NCBI RefSeq assembly: GCF_014284305.1
Contig: NZ_JACOFW010000003.1
Span: 233,431-297,430 of the forward strand
Direction of reading: 5' to 3'
DNA length: 64,000 nt
From: Affinundibacterium seohonense
GTDB taxonomy: Bacteria; Pseudomonadota; Gammaproteobacteria; Burkholderiales; Burkholderiaceae_D
Below, piece after piece: positions 47,401-56,067 of the stretch (the first letter of the stretch is position 1; each line of letters begins with the position of its first letter). The notes under the pieces were generated by a model. The model saw only the letters and a list, made by a program, of their open reading frames with translations. It was not told the DNA's origin and made no database searches. The position numbers and the translations under genes are program-made.

Positions 47401-49197
47401 CTAAGGACCACCAGCAGATTCAACTTCAGCTTCACGACGTATCGCGTCTTGCAATTGCATAATTTCACGATAACGCGCCACATCTGCAGGATCACGCAAG
47501 CCTCGCTGAGCCAATTGTTCCATTTCCATTTTTAGCACTTGTGTTCGCATTTGCCTTAAGGCACCAGCCAACTCCATGCGAACAACATCAATTTCAGACT
47601 CGGTCTGTTCAGCAATCTCGGCAATCAAGGGATCAAAGTCAGCGCTAGTCGCTCGCAGGTTTTCCGCCAATGCTGCAAAATTGGCCTGATCTCCCATAGG
47701 CTGCGCTATTGACACCAAATGCATTAACATTTCAGCACCATCGGGAGCTATTCGGGCGGCACAGTCGAGCATTGCTGGAGTCATCATGACAGCTAGGGAT
47801 GGATGTGCGACTAAAATTCGCATCACTTGTCGCTCTAAACCAACAGGTGCGCTTCGACGACTTTTCGGCGGCGCAATCTTGACGCGTGCCACTGGCTGAA
47901 TTAACTCAAATAAGGCTTCAATTTCCGAAGCGGTCGATTGAGTAATCTGAGCCAAATTCCGCACCAACTGCAATCGGAGGCCTGAAGGTGTCATTTGCTG
48001 CAATAAAGGTTTGGCGTCAAATTGTGTTTTTGCTCGACCTTCCGCAGTACTCAAATCGTTATCCGCACTGACTTCTTTAATAAAAAATTGAGATAAAGGC
48101 ATCGCATTTTGCACTTCAACCGCAAAAGCATCGGCGCCGAATTCCCGTACAAAACTATCCGGATCATGCTCAATGGGTAAAAATAAGAATTTGATAATTT
48201 TATTATCATTCACATGCGCCAAGCAAGCATCAAGCGCACGCCGCGCCGCTCGGCGACCAGCACTATCACCATCAAAACTAAACACCACATGGTCGGTCTG
48301 ACGCAATAATTTCTGAACATGGGTTGGAGTACAAGCAGTTCCCAGGGTAGCGACAGCTTGTGGAAATCCTAGTTGCGCTAGGGCAACTACATCCATATAC
48401 CCCTCAGTAACAAGTACGTAGCCAGCATCACGGATCGCCTGACGCGCCTCGAACAGACCGTACAGCTCTAAGCCTTTTTGATACAGAGGTGTTTCCGGTG
48501 AATTGAGATATTTTGGCTCACCTTGATCCAAAATTCGACCGCCAAAACCGATAACCTGACCTTTGGTATTGCGAATCGGGAACATGATGCGATCGCGAAA
48601 ACGATCATAACGCTTACGATGCGCCCCTTCATCATCACTTTTATCGATCACCATGCCGGCTTCCGCAAGCGCATGTGCGCTGTAGTCGGAAAATACTGCA
48701 CGCAAACTATCCCAACCATCCGGCGCATATCCAAGCCCAAACCGGGCGGCTATTTCCCCCGTTACCCCACGGCGTTTCAAGTATTGAATTGCCGTCTCGG
48801 CGCCACGCAGTTGCTGTCGATAAAAATCGCAGGCCTTCGTCATCACTTCACTTAACGCCAGACTCTTTGCGGTGACTTCGGCACGCTGCGCCGGCAACAT
48901 ACGATCATCATCAGGAACGATCATGCCGTTATTGAGAGCCAGATCCTTTACGGCATCGACAAAATTCATACCCGAATACTCCATCAAAAAACCAATGGAA
49001 GTACCATGCGCACCACAACCAAAACAGTGATAAAACTGCTTAGTCGGACTGACTGTGAAACTCGGGGATTTTTCGTTATGAAAAGGGCACAAACCCATGT
49101 AATTGGCGCCACCTTTTTTCAATTGCACATACTTACCCACCACATCAACGATATCAACGCGGGCAAGTAAATCCTGAATAAAACTTTGTGGAATCAC
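47401..49197 (-). CDS. dnaG: DNA primase
   Basis: 598 residues from the GTG at 49197, which gives the conserved start IPQSFIQDLLARVDIVDVVG. The frame extends to 49260, but that part overlaps the terminator of yqeY and is not conserved. An N-terminal CHC2 zinc finger (CPFHNEKSPSF...HCFGCGAHG) precedes the TOPRIM domain (VTEGYMDVVAL, FSFDGDSAGRRAA). A C-terminal DnaB-binding region ends the protein. Part of the rpsU-yqeY-dnaG-rpoD order. Confidence 0.96.
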   Translation of the reverse strand: MIPQSFIQDLLARVDIVDVVGKYVQLKKGGANYMGLCPFHNEKSPSFTVSPTKQFYHCFGCGAHGTSIGFLMEYSGMNFVDAVKDLALNNGMIVPDDDRMLPAQRAEVTAKSLALSEVMTKACDFYRQQLRGAETAIQYLKRRGVTGEIAARFGLGYAPDGWDSLRAVFSDYSAHALAEAGMVIDKSDDEGAHRKRYDRFRDRIMFPIRNTKGQVIGFGGRILDQGEPKYLNSPETPLYQKGLELYGLFEARQAIRDAGYVLVTEGYMDVVALAQLGFPQAVATLGTACTPTHVQKLLRQTDHVVFSFDGDSAGRRAARRALDACLAHVNDNKIIKFLFLPIEHDPDSFVREFGADAFAVEVQNAMPLSQFFIKEVSADNDLSTAEGRAKTQFDAKPLLQQMTPSGLRLQLVRNLAQITQSTASEIEALFELIQPVARVKIAPPKSRRSAPVGLERQVMRILVAHPSLAVMMTPAMLDCAARIAPDGAEMLMHLVSIAQPMGDQANFAALAENLRATSADFDPLIAEIAEQTESEIDVVRMELAGALRQMRTQVLKMEMEQLAQRGLRDPADVARYREIMQLQDAIRREAEVESAGGP

Positions 49198-49216
49198 GCA
49201 AACATTCTCAAGCAAT

Positions 49217-49257
49217 ATAAACAAATACGGCCTCGGAAAGAAGTCACTCCGAAGCCG
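49217..49257 (-). terminator. Hairpin terminator between yqeY and dnaG
   Basis: Ten-base arms CGGCTTCGGA and TCCGAGGCCG in the minus sense (one T-G pair), followed by TATTTGTTT. It lies 25 bp past yqeY. It recalls the partial terminator upstream of dnaG in the E. coli macromolecular synthesis operon, which limits primase. Confidence 0.75.
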
Positions 49258-49281
49258 CAATAAGATAACAACAAATGTTGA

Positions 49282-49728
49282 TTACTTAGCTAAGGCGGCC
49301 TTAACCATAGCAGAAACAACCGTCATATCAGCACGGCCAGCCAATTTTGGCTTTAACACCGCCATCAACTTACCCATATCTTGTGGGCCTGTCGCGCCAA
49401 CCTCAGCAACAGCTTCTGTAACAGCAGCCTGCATTTCGGCTTCACTTAAACCAGCTGGCATATATGCCGACAAAATTGCCATTTCCGCTTTTTCAATATC
49501 CGCCAAATCTTGACGGCCACCAGCCTCAAATTGCGTAATGGAATCTTTACGCTGTTTGATCATTTTTTCAATAATTGCCAACACCATAGCGTCGGTCAAC
49601 TCGACGCGCTCATCTACCTCTTTTTGTTTCATCGCCGCCGTGATCAAGCGAATCGCACCAAGCTTAGCAGTATCTTTAGCGCGCATTGCGGCCTTCATAT
49701 CTTCGGTGATTTGTTCTTTCAAGCCCAT
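49282..49728 (-). CDS. yqeY: GatB/YqeY domain protein
   Basis: 148 residues from the ATG at 49728, the usual family length; the longer frame runs back into the rpsU terminator. The sequence MGLKEQITEDMKAAMRAKD, IRLITAAMKQKEVDER and ILSAYMP is typical. The fold matches the tail domain of GatB amidotransferase, suggesting tRNA binding, but the role is unproven. It lies between rpsU and dnaG, its usual place in Betaproteobacteria. Confidence 0.92.
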   Translation of the reverse strand: MGLKEQITEDMKAAMRAKDTAKLGAIRLITAAMKQKEVDERVELTDAMVLAIIEKMIKQRKDSITQFEAGGRQDLADIEKAEMAILSAYMPAGLSEAEMQAAVTEAVAEVGATGPQDMGKLMAVLKPKLAGRADMTVVSAMVKAALAK

Positions 49729-49802
49729 GATATTGATATCCTCTGAAAAGATAATTTCCTGCAACAAACAACGCAAGAAAAAGAAATGATGAAAATAACA
49801 AA

Positions 49803-49828
49803 GCCCGCTGCGGTACACCGGAGCGGGC
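49803..49828 (-). terminator. Terminator of rpsU
   Basis: GCCCGCT and AGCGGGC arms with a twelve-base loop, then a T-rich stretch on the minus strand, 70 bp past rpsU. Confidence 0.75.
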
Positions 49829-49897
49829 ATGCAAACCTAAAACAGATATAAACTGTCAGACATTAAGCTATCGTGCAACACTCAATGCCAAACAGAA

Positions 49898-50110
49898 TTA
49901 ATACATCTTCTTAGGCAATTGCTGACTACGAATACGTTTGTAGTGACGTTTAACAGCAGCTGCTAAACGACGTTTGCGTTCTGCAGTTGGTTTTTCATAA
50001 AACTCGCGAGCGCGCAATTCGGTCAACAGACCGGTCTTTTCGATGGTGCGCTTGAAGCGACGCATGGCGACTTCGAACGGCTCGTTTTCTTTAAGGCGAA
50101 TTGTGGTCAT
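49898..50110 (-). CDS. rpsU: 30S ribosomal protein S21
   Basis: 70 residues, full length and very basic, with the typical start [20 protein letters not shown] and the S21 core [12 protein letters not shown]. First gene of the rpsU-yqeY-dnaG-rpoD block. Confidence 0.97.
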   Translation of the reverse strand: MTTIRLKENEPFEVAMRRFKRTIEKTGLLTELRAREFYEKPTAERKRRLAAAVKRHYKRIRSQQLPKKMY

Positions 50111-50254
50111 GTAAGTTCGGAACCAGTTAAAATTATAGGAAGACCGAAATCATAACAGGATTTTTTTGAATTGGGAAGTCAAGTGATGAAAACTTATGCA
50201 AAAAAGTGTGGCGAAATGTCCGCATAACTAAATGCCTAATGAGTAAATCCCAGC

Positions 50255-51478
50255 TTAAACACGAGCCGACGCTGCTTTGCCAGCTGCCACACCAGATGCC
50301 CAAGCCCATTGAAAATTAAAGCCACCAAGCCACCCGGTAACATCGACCGCTTCGCCAATGAAGTATAAGCCTGGAACATTATTCACCATCATCGACTGCT
50401 GAGATAACTCACGGGTATCAACCCCACCACGGGTCACTTCCGCCTTTCTATATCCCTCGGAACCATTGGGAAGCAACTCCCAACGATTCATCTTTTCACC
50501 TAATAGACGTAAACGCTTATCTTGCGTATCGGCGATTTTCAGATTCCCGTCAAATCCGTGTGCCGCTAATAGACCATCCACCAAGCGCGCTGGCAAATAA
50601 CTCGCTAAAAAATTCGCCAGATTCTTTTTTGTTGTGCTTTTTGCCGATATTAATTCTTCAGCAACATCCAATTCAGGCAGTAAATTAACGCGAATAGTTT
50701 GTCCAGGCTGCCAATAGCTTGATATTTGTAAGATTGCCGGACCTGATAAGCCACGATGCGTAAATAACAAATCTTCACGAAACACCATTTTGCTTTTCTT
50801 CACCCCGGTCTCGACATCCACTTCCAGTGAGATTCCAGCCATAGGCACAAATGGCTCCCAATTTGTCGCATCAAACGTTAGCGGTACTAATGCAGGTCTA
50901 GGCTCGACGATTTTCAAATTAAACTGCTTGGCAATTCGGTACGAGAAGTCGGTCGCGCCAATTTTAGGGATAGAGAGTCCACCTGTTGCAATCACCACAT
51001 TGGCAGCATTCACCACTCCGCGTTCGGTGTGAACCAGAAAACCATGCTCTGTCTTCGTCAGCTCACGAATACTGCAGGGCATACGCCATTCAACCTTACC
51101 AACATCACACTCCGCTTTCAGCATGCGGATAATGTCTTCGGCGCTATCGTCACAAAATAATTGGCCTTTATGCTTTTCATGAAAAGCGATTTTGTAGCGT
51201 TTTACCAGAGATAAGAAATCTTGTGGGGTGTAACGTGACAGCGCACTTTTGCAAAAGTGGGGATTCTCTGACAAAAAATTACTGGGCGTCGCATGTAGGT
51301 TCGTAAAATTACAACGACCGCCGCCAGAAATTCGAATTTTTTCAGCGAGCTTACTGGCATGATCGATCACTAACACACGCTTCCCCGCTTGCCCTGCGAC
51401 GGCTGCACACATCATGCCAGCAGCACCAGCACCAATCACCACGACATCATATTGCAGCCCATTTTCAACAAGCATCAT
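50255..51478 (-). CDS. BaiN/YhiN-type NAD(P)/FAD-dependent oxidoreductase (HI0933 family)
   Basis: 407 residues. It has an N-terminal FAD-binding motif (YDVVVIGAGAAGMMCA) and the family hallmark KIRISGGGRCNFTN. A C-terminal FAD contact (GLYFIGEAVDVTGWLGGFNFQWA) completes the pattern. Members are conserved flavoproteins of uncertain substrate; BaiN of gut bacteria reduces bile acid intermediates. Nothing around it hints at a substrate here. Confidence 0.9.
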   Translation of the reverse strand: MMLVENGLQYDVVVIGAGAAGMMCAAVAGQAGKRVLVIDHASKLAEKIRISGGGRCNFTNLHATPSNFLSENPHFCKSALSRYTPQDFLSLVKRYKIAFHEKHKGQLFCDDSAEDIIRMLKAECDVGKVEWRMPCSIRELTKTEHGFLVHTERGVVNAANVVIATGGLSIPKIGATDFSYRIAKQFNLKIVEPRPALVPLTFDATNWEPFVPMAGISLEVDVETGVKKSKMVFREDLLFTHRGLSGPAILQISSYWQPGQTIRVNLLPELDVAEELISAKSTTKKNLANFLASYLPARLVDGLLAAHGFDGNLKIADTQDKRLRLLGEKMNRWELLPNGSEGYRKAEVTRGGVDTRELSQQSMMVNNVPGLYFIGEAVDVTGWLGGFNFQWAWASGVAAGKAASARV

Positions 51479-51543
51479 GCACTTTCAAAATTAAAGATGT
51501 AAATCAGGCGCGCATTGTAATAGAAAAATCGTGCCTCACATGA

Positions 51544-52527
51544 TCATCCAGATTTAAGTGCTTTAGCGAGTTGCAAACAATGCTGCACTTGTTGCGCGAT
51601 ATTCGCGGGCACAGGAATACTCCCTTCCAATACCTCGACAATCCACTTTGCGGTACTGGTCGCGTCCAACCACTCAGGCAAACTTTCTGGTTCTGCAATC
51701 AATTGCGAGGCGGTCATTTGCACCGTCTTGCATACACCTAGATGGTAGCTATCGATTTGCTGGGCTCGACCGGTGCTTGCCACCGTCTCACCTTCGGTAC
51801 CACGCATCAGCAATACAGCCCCCCGATCGTGCGGAGCCAACTCACGAAAATAGCGATCCAGCATGATTTGATATTCAGGATGTGTGTATGAAGTCAAGCG
51901 CAAGGCGACTTGATTAAATGCTTGCAAAATCTTCACCAGAGTATGCGTAGAATTTCGCAAACCTAATACCTGACGCATCAGTAAAATGGTATTCATCGAT
52001 GGTGCCAACACCGAAATTGGAACAAAAGCTAAATTTCGCAGCATCAAGTGTTGCTGTGCCTGCTCCGTACTTTGTGCCAAATCGACATTTAATGCTGCAA
52101 ATATCTCAGCACTGCTAACCCTCCCTGGATCTTGGGTCAGTCCATGCACCAACACTGGCGCACCCTCGCGTGCCAGCAGCATTGCGAGCAGAGGAGTCAA
52201 ATTTGGACGTTTACGCGCACCGTTATAACTAGGGATCACAATCGGCGCATATTCTCTATCAGTGGGCGCATCCAGTTTCTGCATCCGATCCTCGGCGGCA
52301 TCAAGAAAACCGGCGATTTCTTCAATTGATTCGCCCTTGATTCGCATTGCCAGCAAAATACCACCCATCTGTAAATCCGAAACACGTGCATCCAACATGG
52401 CTGCATATAGTTGATAAGCATCCTCTCGTGACAAGTCACGTGCACCTTCTTTTCCGCGACCAATTTCCTTAATATACGCGGCAGCTGCAAAGGGCTGAGC
52501 GCTCAATTTATCTTGTGTATTTTTCAT
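51544..52527 (-). CDS. ybiB: YbiB family DNA-binding protein (TrpD2-like)
   Basis: 327 residues with the fold of anthranilate phosphoribosyltransferase (AYQLYAAMLDARVSDLQMGG, SYNGARKRPNLTPL, LVHGLTQDPGRVSS, MRGTEGETV). YbiB/TrpD2 proteins lack the TrpD active site and bind nucleic acid, and they are linked to LexA-controlled repair in E. coli. No tryptophan genes are nearby, which supports YbiB over TrpD. Confidence 0.88.
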   Translation of the reverse strand: MKNTQDKLSAQPFAAAAYIKEIGRGKEGARDLSREDAYQLYAAMLDARVSDLQMGGILLAMRIKGESIEEIAGFLDAAEDRMQKLDAPTDREYAPIVIPSYNGARKRPNLTPLLAMLLAREGAPVLVHGLTQDPGRVSSAEIFAALNVDLAQSTEQAQQHLMLRNLAFVPISVLAPSMNTILLMRQVLGLRNSTHTLVKILQAFNQVALRLTSYTHPEYQIMLDRYFRELAPHDRGAVLLMRGTEGETVASTGRAQQIDSYHLGVCKTVQMTASQLIAEPESLPEWLDATSTAKWIVEVLEGSIPVPANIAQQVQHCLQLAKALKSG

Positions 52528-52689
52528 AAGCGAAGCTTACACCGAGTCCACCTTCGATATCAAACACTACGCGGACTATCGAATTTTTCCGAATAGCCTC
52601 AATCACAATCGGTTGCCTGTTCAGGAATCTCAGAATCTGTCTCGACGCCACGACAGACAGACAATAAGCAGAAGTAAAAAGGGAAATCA

Positions 52690-52719
52690 TTGTCGTTTTT
52701 GATCAAGTTTCGCTATACT
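52690..52719 (+). promoter_or_regulatory. Putative sigma-70 promoter of the response regulator gene
   Basis: TTGTCG, an 18-base spacer and TATACT, about 35 bp upstream of the start codon. Confidence 0.5.
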
Positions 52720-52754
52720 TGTTGACACTATCCTAACCACATGCCCACCTCATC

Positions 52755-53252
52755 ATGATGACGAAAAATCCTGGCGCAAATGCAGACTACGCCAAATTGC
52801 ATGTACTTTTGGTCGACGACGATGAATTTTTACTAGAACTAATGAAAGTCACTTTACGTGATCTCGGCGTTGCATCCGTTGTTTTGGCTTTAAATGGTTT
52901 CGAAGGCTTAAACTCCTATCGACAAACACAACCGCGTCCGAATCTAATTATTTGCGATTTATGTATGCCACAATTAGGCGGCATGGAATTATTAAGCCAT
53001 TTGGCCTTAGATGGCTGCCAAGCAGACATACTAATTATCTCAGGCCACAATTTAATCCCGCCTATTGATAATCACTGGGCACTGGCGAATTACAATGGCC
53101 CGATACTCAATTTGGCAGAAAAAATCGCCCGGATTCAGGGCTTAAAAGTCCATGCTAGTTTTGAAAAACCCATCACGCGCGAAAAGATCATTGAGATGCT
53201 TGACGTCGTAGTCGCCTCGAACAAACCAAGCGCCATCAGCGCATCAAATTAA
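52755..53252 (+). CDS. Single-domain response regulator
   Basis: 165 residues with a receiver domain only. The acidic pocket is VLLVDDDE, the phospho-acceptor Asp lies in LIICDLCMP, and the switch Lys is in FEKPI. An insert of about 25 residues between beta-4 and the Lys (around NHWALANYNG) is longer than usual and resembles EAL-associated or two-branch receivers. No kinase or output gene is adjacent. It probably acts by protein contact; partner unknown. Confidence 0.88.
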   Translation: MMTKNPGANADYAKLHVLLVDDDEFLLELMKVTLRDLGVASVVLALNGFEGLNSYRQTQPRPNLIICDLCMPQLGGMELLSHLALDGCQADILIISGHNLIPPIDNHWALANYNGPILNLAEKIARIQGLKVHASFEKPITREKIIEMLDVVVASNKPSAISASN

Positions 53253-53276
53253 ACTCAGACATTCGCTAGGAACAAA

Positions 53277-53642
53277 ATGATCTTAGGCTTACGTACTACC
53301 ATTTACCCCGTCGCAGACTTAGCCGCAGGCAAAGACTGGTATTCCCAAGTTTTGGGCCAGGCACCTTATTTTGACGAGCCTTTTTATGTAGGATTTAATG
53401 TCGGCGGATTTGAACTCGGCTTAATTCCCGACGGCATACCAGGCATTCATGGCGCACAGGCTTTGTGGGGAGTCGATGACGCCACTCTTGCGATGCGAAA
53501 ATTACTAGAGCTAGGCGCACAAGAACTTGAGCCAGTCACCGAAGTTGGTGGTGGCATCTTGGTAGCAGCGGTTCAAGATCCATTTGGGAATCGCTTCGGC
53601 ATCATTCAAAATTCCCATTTTGATGTTAGTGCAGTGCGCTAA
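53277..53642 (+). CDS. VOC-family (glyoxalase/bleomycin-resistance fold) protein
   Basis: 121 residues, one VOC unit made of paired beta-alpha-beta-beta-beta modules: LRTTIYPVADLAAGKDWYSQVLGQAPYF split by a short loop, and a late VAAVQDPFGNRFGIIQN. Metal ligands cannot be assigned with certainty. Possibly co-transcribed with the response regulator 24 bp upstream. Substrate unknown. Confidence 0.85.
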   Translation: MILGLRTTIYPVADLAAGKDWYSQVLGQAPYFDEPFYVGFNVGGFELGLIPDGIPGIHGAQALWGVDDATLAMRKLLELGAQELEPVTEVGGGILVAAVQDPFGNRFGIIQNSHFDVSAVR

Positions 53643-53711
53643 ACGAGAAACTGTCAAATCTCTCAGCACACCGCGCACATTGATTCATTGGCAAAAGCGA
53701 AAAACGTCAGT

Positions 53712-54380
53712 TTAATCGAGAAATAAAACCATCAAAGCGATTCCCGCCAACACGAGTGCGACAGCAATATTCACTCCTCGCACTAACCAATAGTGTGACC
53801 GTACACGATTGGCAATTACGCCCCCTGCAAATATCGCTAACAAATCAGCTGGAATGGCGGTGATGGGGATCAGAGACGACAAAAGGAACATACCTATCGT
53901 CGAATGCTGGCTAACAAATTGCGGCATAAAAGACAAAAAGAAAATGATGGTTTTCGGATTGCTCAATTCAATTAATACACCATTGGAAAATAAGCGCCAA
54001 AACGTTTGACGAGAAAATTCTTCTCTAGTTTGAACTATCGCATCGGCGTCGCTTATCGGATTATCGGTCGAAGCAGAATTATCTAATTTCGCAAATGCTG
54101 CGCGCAAAGAGTCGTAGGCCAAATAAGCCAAGTACGCGGCGCCTACGTATTTAATCAGCTGCAGCAACCAAGGAAACTGCATCGCGACCAAACTCAAACC
54201 TAAAGCGGCAAACAAGGCATGTATCATGCCACCAACTGCCAATCCCAATGAGGATGCTAGTCCACCGCTAGACCCAAACTGCACACTACGCGAGAGCACA
54301 TATGCCATCGACGGCCCCGGTGATGCACTTAGTAATAAACCTGCTCCGATCACAGTGAGCGCAATGCTTAATTGGTCCAT
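53712..54380 (-). CDS. LysE/RhtB-family amino-acid exporter
   Basis: 222 residues with about six membrane helices and the family motif LLSASPGPSMAYVLSRSVQFG near the N-terminus, plus ELSNPKTIIFFLSFMPQFV. It exports amino acids or related compounds by family knowledge. It overlaps the oxygenase gene upstream by 13 bases, so a shared transcript is likely. It might export that enzyme's product. Confidence 0.88.
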   Translation of the reverse strand: MDQLSIALTVIGAGLLLSASPGPSMAYVLSRSVQFGSSGGLASSLGLAVGGMIHALFAALGLSLVAMQFPWLLQLIKYVGAAYLAYLAYDSLRAAFAKLDNSASTDNPISDADAIVQTREEFSRQTFWRLFSNGVLIELSNPKTIIFFLSFMPQFVSQHSTIGMFLLSSLIPITAIPADLLAIFAGGVIANRVRSHYWLVRGVNIAVALVLAGIALMVLFLD

Positions 54381-55399
54381 GTTATTTTTCCTTCCAAAAA
54401 TGGATTTCGCGTTTGTTGTGCCTGCACTATTTTTGCTTCTAGAATTTTGGACTGTTTCTCTTCACTCCCCTTCAAGCGCAGATACGAGAAATCCTGCGAA
54501 ACTTGTTGCAATAAATGTTCCCCCGCAATCAAACTTGTTCCATCATTTTTGTGCTCATTCACCATAGGTCGTATCACTGATTGGTAATCAAATGCCGCAA
54601 AAAATGGCATAGAAAATCGTTGGCTTCCGGTATTCAAAACGCGATGGGGGTTGGAACGATAGCGACCACCAGAAATCACTTCCGCCATATCGCCGACATT
54701 CATCACTAGCGTTCCCGGAATCGGTGGGACATCTAGCCATTCACCACTGACATTGATTGTTTGCAAGCCTGGCATCGTTTGATGCAAGAGCGTGAAAAAT
54801 TCATAATCCGTGTGCGCGCCCATCATGCTGTGACTATCAGCCTCACGGCAGGCAATTTGATTTTCTGGATAGTGAATTAAGCGCAGTTGCGCAGTTGGCT
54901 TACGCATCATATTTGTCAATGTATGCATACGCAGCCCTAACGCAGCCTCTATCGTATGCGTCAGCAATTTTGCCAACTGACTAATCGCTTCGTAGTAAGC
55001 ATAAACCGTCTGTTTAAAGCCTAACAAATCTGGCCAGGTATTGGGTCCATAAAAAATATTACCAACCAAAAAATCCGGATCATCCGCCGGCAATTCCAAG
55101 CCTATATCGTAAGCTTCATATAAGCGCGAGGCTTCATCGGCATACAAGCCACTTTCAGCGAAGCCTACGTATCCAGAATGGCGTGGTGCATTGGCAATAT
55201 CGTACTGACACTTAATTTTTTCTGGCATCGAAAAAAAATGCATGGCAGAGGCTTGAGCCGCCGCGATCAGGTCTGCACCTATACCGTGATTTTTGAGGTA
55301 ACAAAAGCCTGTTTGCGCTAGGGCTAAATCGAGTGAGCGAACCAAAGTAGCATCATTCGGATAGCGCCGCACTTCCGCAAGGTCGATGATTGGAACCAT
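54368..55399 (-). CDS. 2-oxoglutarate/Fe(II) oxygenase, isopenicillin-N-synthase family
   Basis: 343 residues. The iron ligands are in GAHTDYEFFTLL (His-x-Asp) and NPHRVLNTG (distal His), and the co-substrate Arg/Ser motif is RFSMPFF. DIOX_N appears at the start (VPIIDLAEVRRY). Bacterial members modify amino acids or small metabolites, or make ethylene. Overlap with the LysE-type exporter gene suggests an amino-acid-like product. Confidence 0.88.
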   Translation of the reverse strand: MVPIIDLAEVRRYPNDATLVRSLDLALAQTGFCYLKNHGIGADLIAAAQASAMHFFSMPEKIKCQYDIANAPRHSGYVGFAESGLYADEASRLYEAYDIGLELPADDPDFLVGNIFYGPNTWPDLLGFKQTVYAYYEAISQLAKLLTHTIEAALGLRMHTLTNMMRKPTAQLRLIHYPENQIACREADSHSMMGAHTDYEFFTLLHQTMPGLQTINVSGEWLDVPPIPGTLVMNVGDMAEVISGGRYRSNPHRVLNTGSQRFSMPFFAAFDYQSVIRPMVNEHKNDGTSLIAGEHLLQQVSQDFSYLRLKGSEEKQSKILEAKIVQAQQTRNPFLEGKITWTN

Positions 55400-55501
55400 A
55401 TAAGTTCTCCCACTTGAAAAAAATTCATGATATCAAAAAGAGAAAAAATATAGAAAGCATAAAATGCTAATGTTGTGTTTTCATCCAATTTCCCATTAAG
55501 G

Positions 55502-55963
55502 CTCATTCATACTCATAACGCTGAGATTACAAAACTCATTTCAATGGCCAGATTTAATCAAATATAACGGCGATAACGTGGTCACAACACTCATTGCCAG
55601 TGGTATGCCAAAAGCCAAAATTGTGATCGACATTCCATTTTATAGTCGCGCTTGGGAGGATGTGACAGCAGATTCTAAAGATGATGGCCTGCATCACAGT
55701 GTACTACCACAGCTTCAGATAATGACGAGGCTGACCTTGAAGACGATAGAGTTCGGGGACAAAACGCACCACACGTTACACCAATACTGTCATCAAACAA
55801 CCATAGAGTTATGACGTTCCTAGCCTCATCAGCACCAAATCGAGTTATGCCAAAACCCAGGTGCTAGATGGATTATTTTAGCTGGGCTTTAGATGGGGAT
55901 GACGCGCAAGGTAATTTACTGAAAGCCATGACGGCGCTTAGAAAGCACATAAGGGCTAGATGA
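55502..55963 (+). pseudogene. Decayed GH18 chitinase C-terminal remnant
   Basis: Two frames carry chitinase signatures. From about 55530 the sequence reads DNVVTTLIASGMPKAKIVID, then IPFYSRAWEDVTADSKDDGL, matching the GH18 segment with consensus GvP..K.vlGvPFYGRgW. After a frameshift it resumes near 55867 with YFSWALDGDDAQGNLLKAM, the GH18 FW-L-GDD end motif. Stops and at least one frameshift separate them, and the N-terminal catalytic DxxDxDxE half is absent. No coding function remains. Confidence 0.72.
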
Positions 55964-56067
55964 ACTAATTTTCATAAACCAACATCAGTGGCATTCACGA
56001 TTCTCTCTAAGAAGCTTTGTTATCACTGATGCTGATTTATAAGATCTTACATTGACCGCTTTTCTCT
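55964..56067. other. Short non-coding gap after the chitinase remnant
   Basis: With the remnant, the stretch between the oxygenase gene (ends 55399) and the TPR protein gene (stop at 56068) is about 670 bp and contains no intact gene. Confidence 0.5.

Noticed and set aside
49198..49260. Longer N-terminus of dnaG
   Set aside because: This part overlaps a terminator hairpin and is not conserved; the GTG at 49197 gives the family's start.
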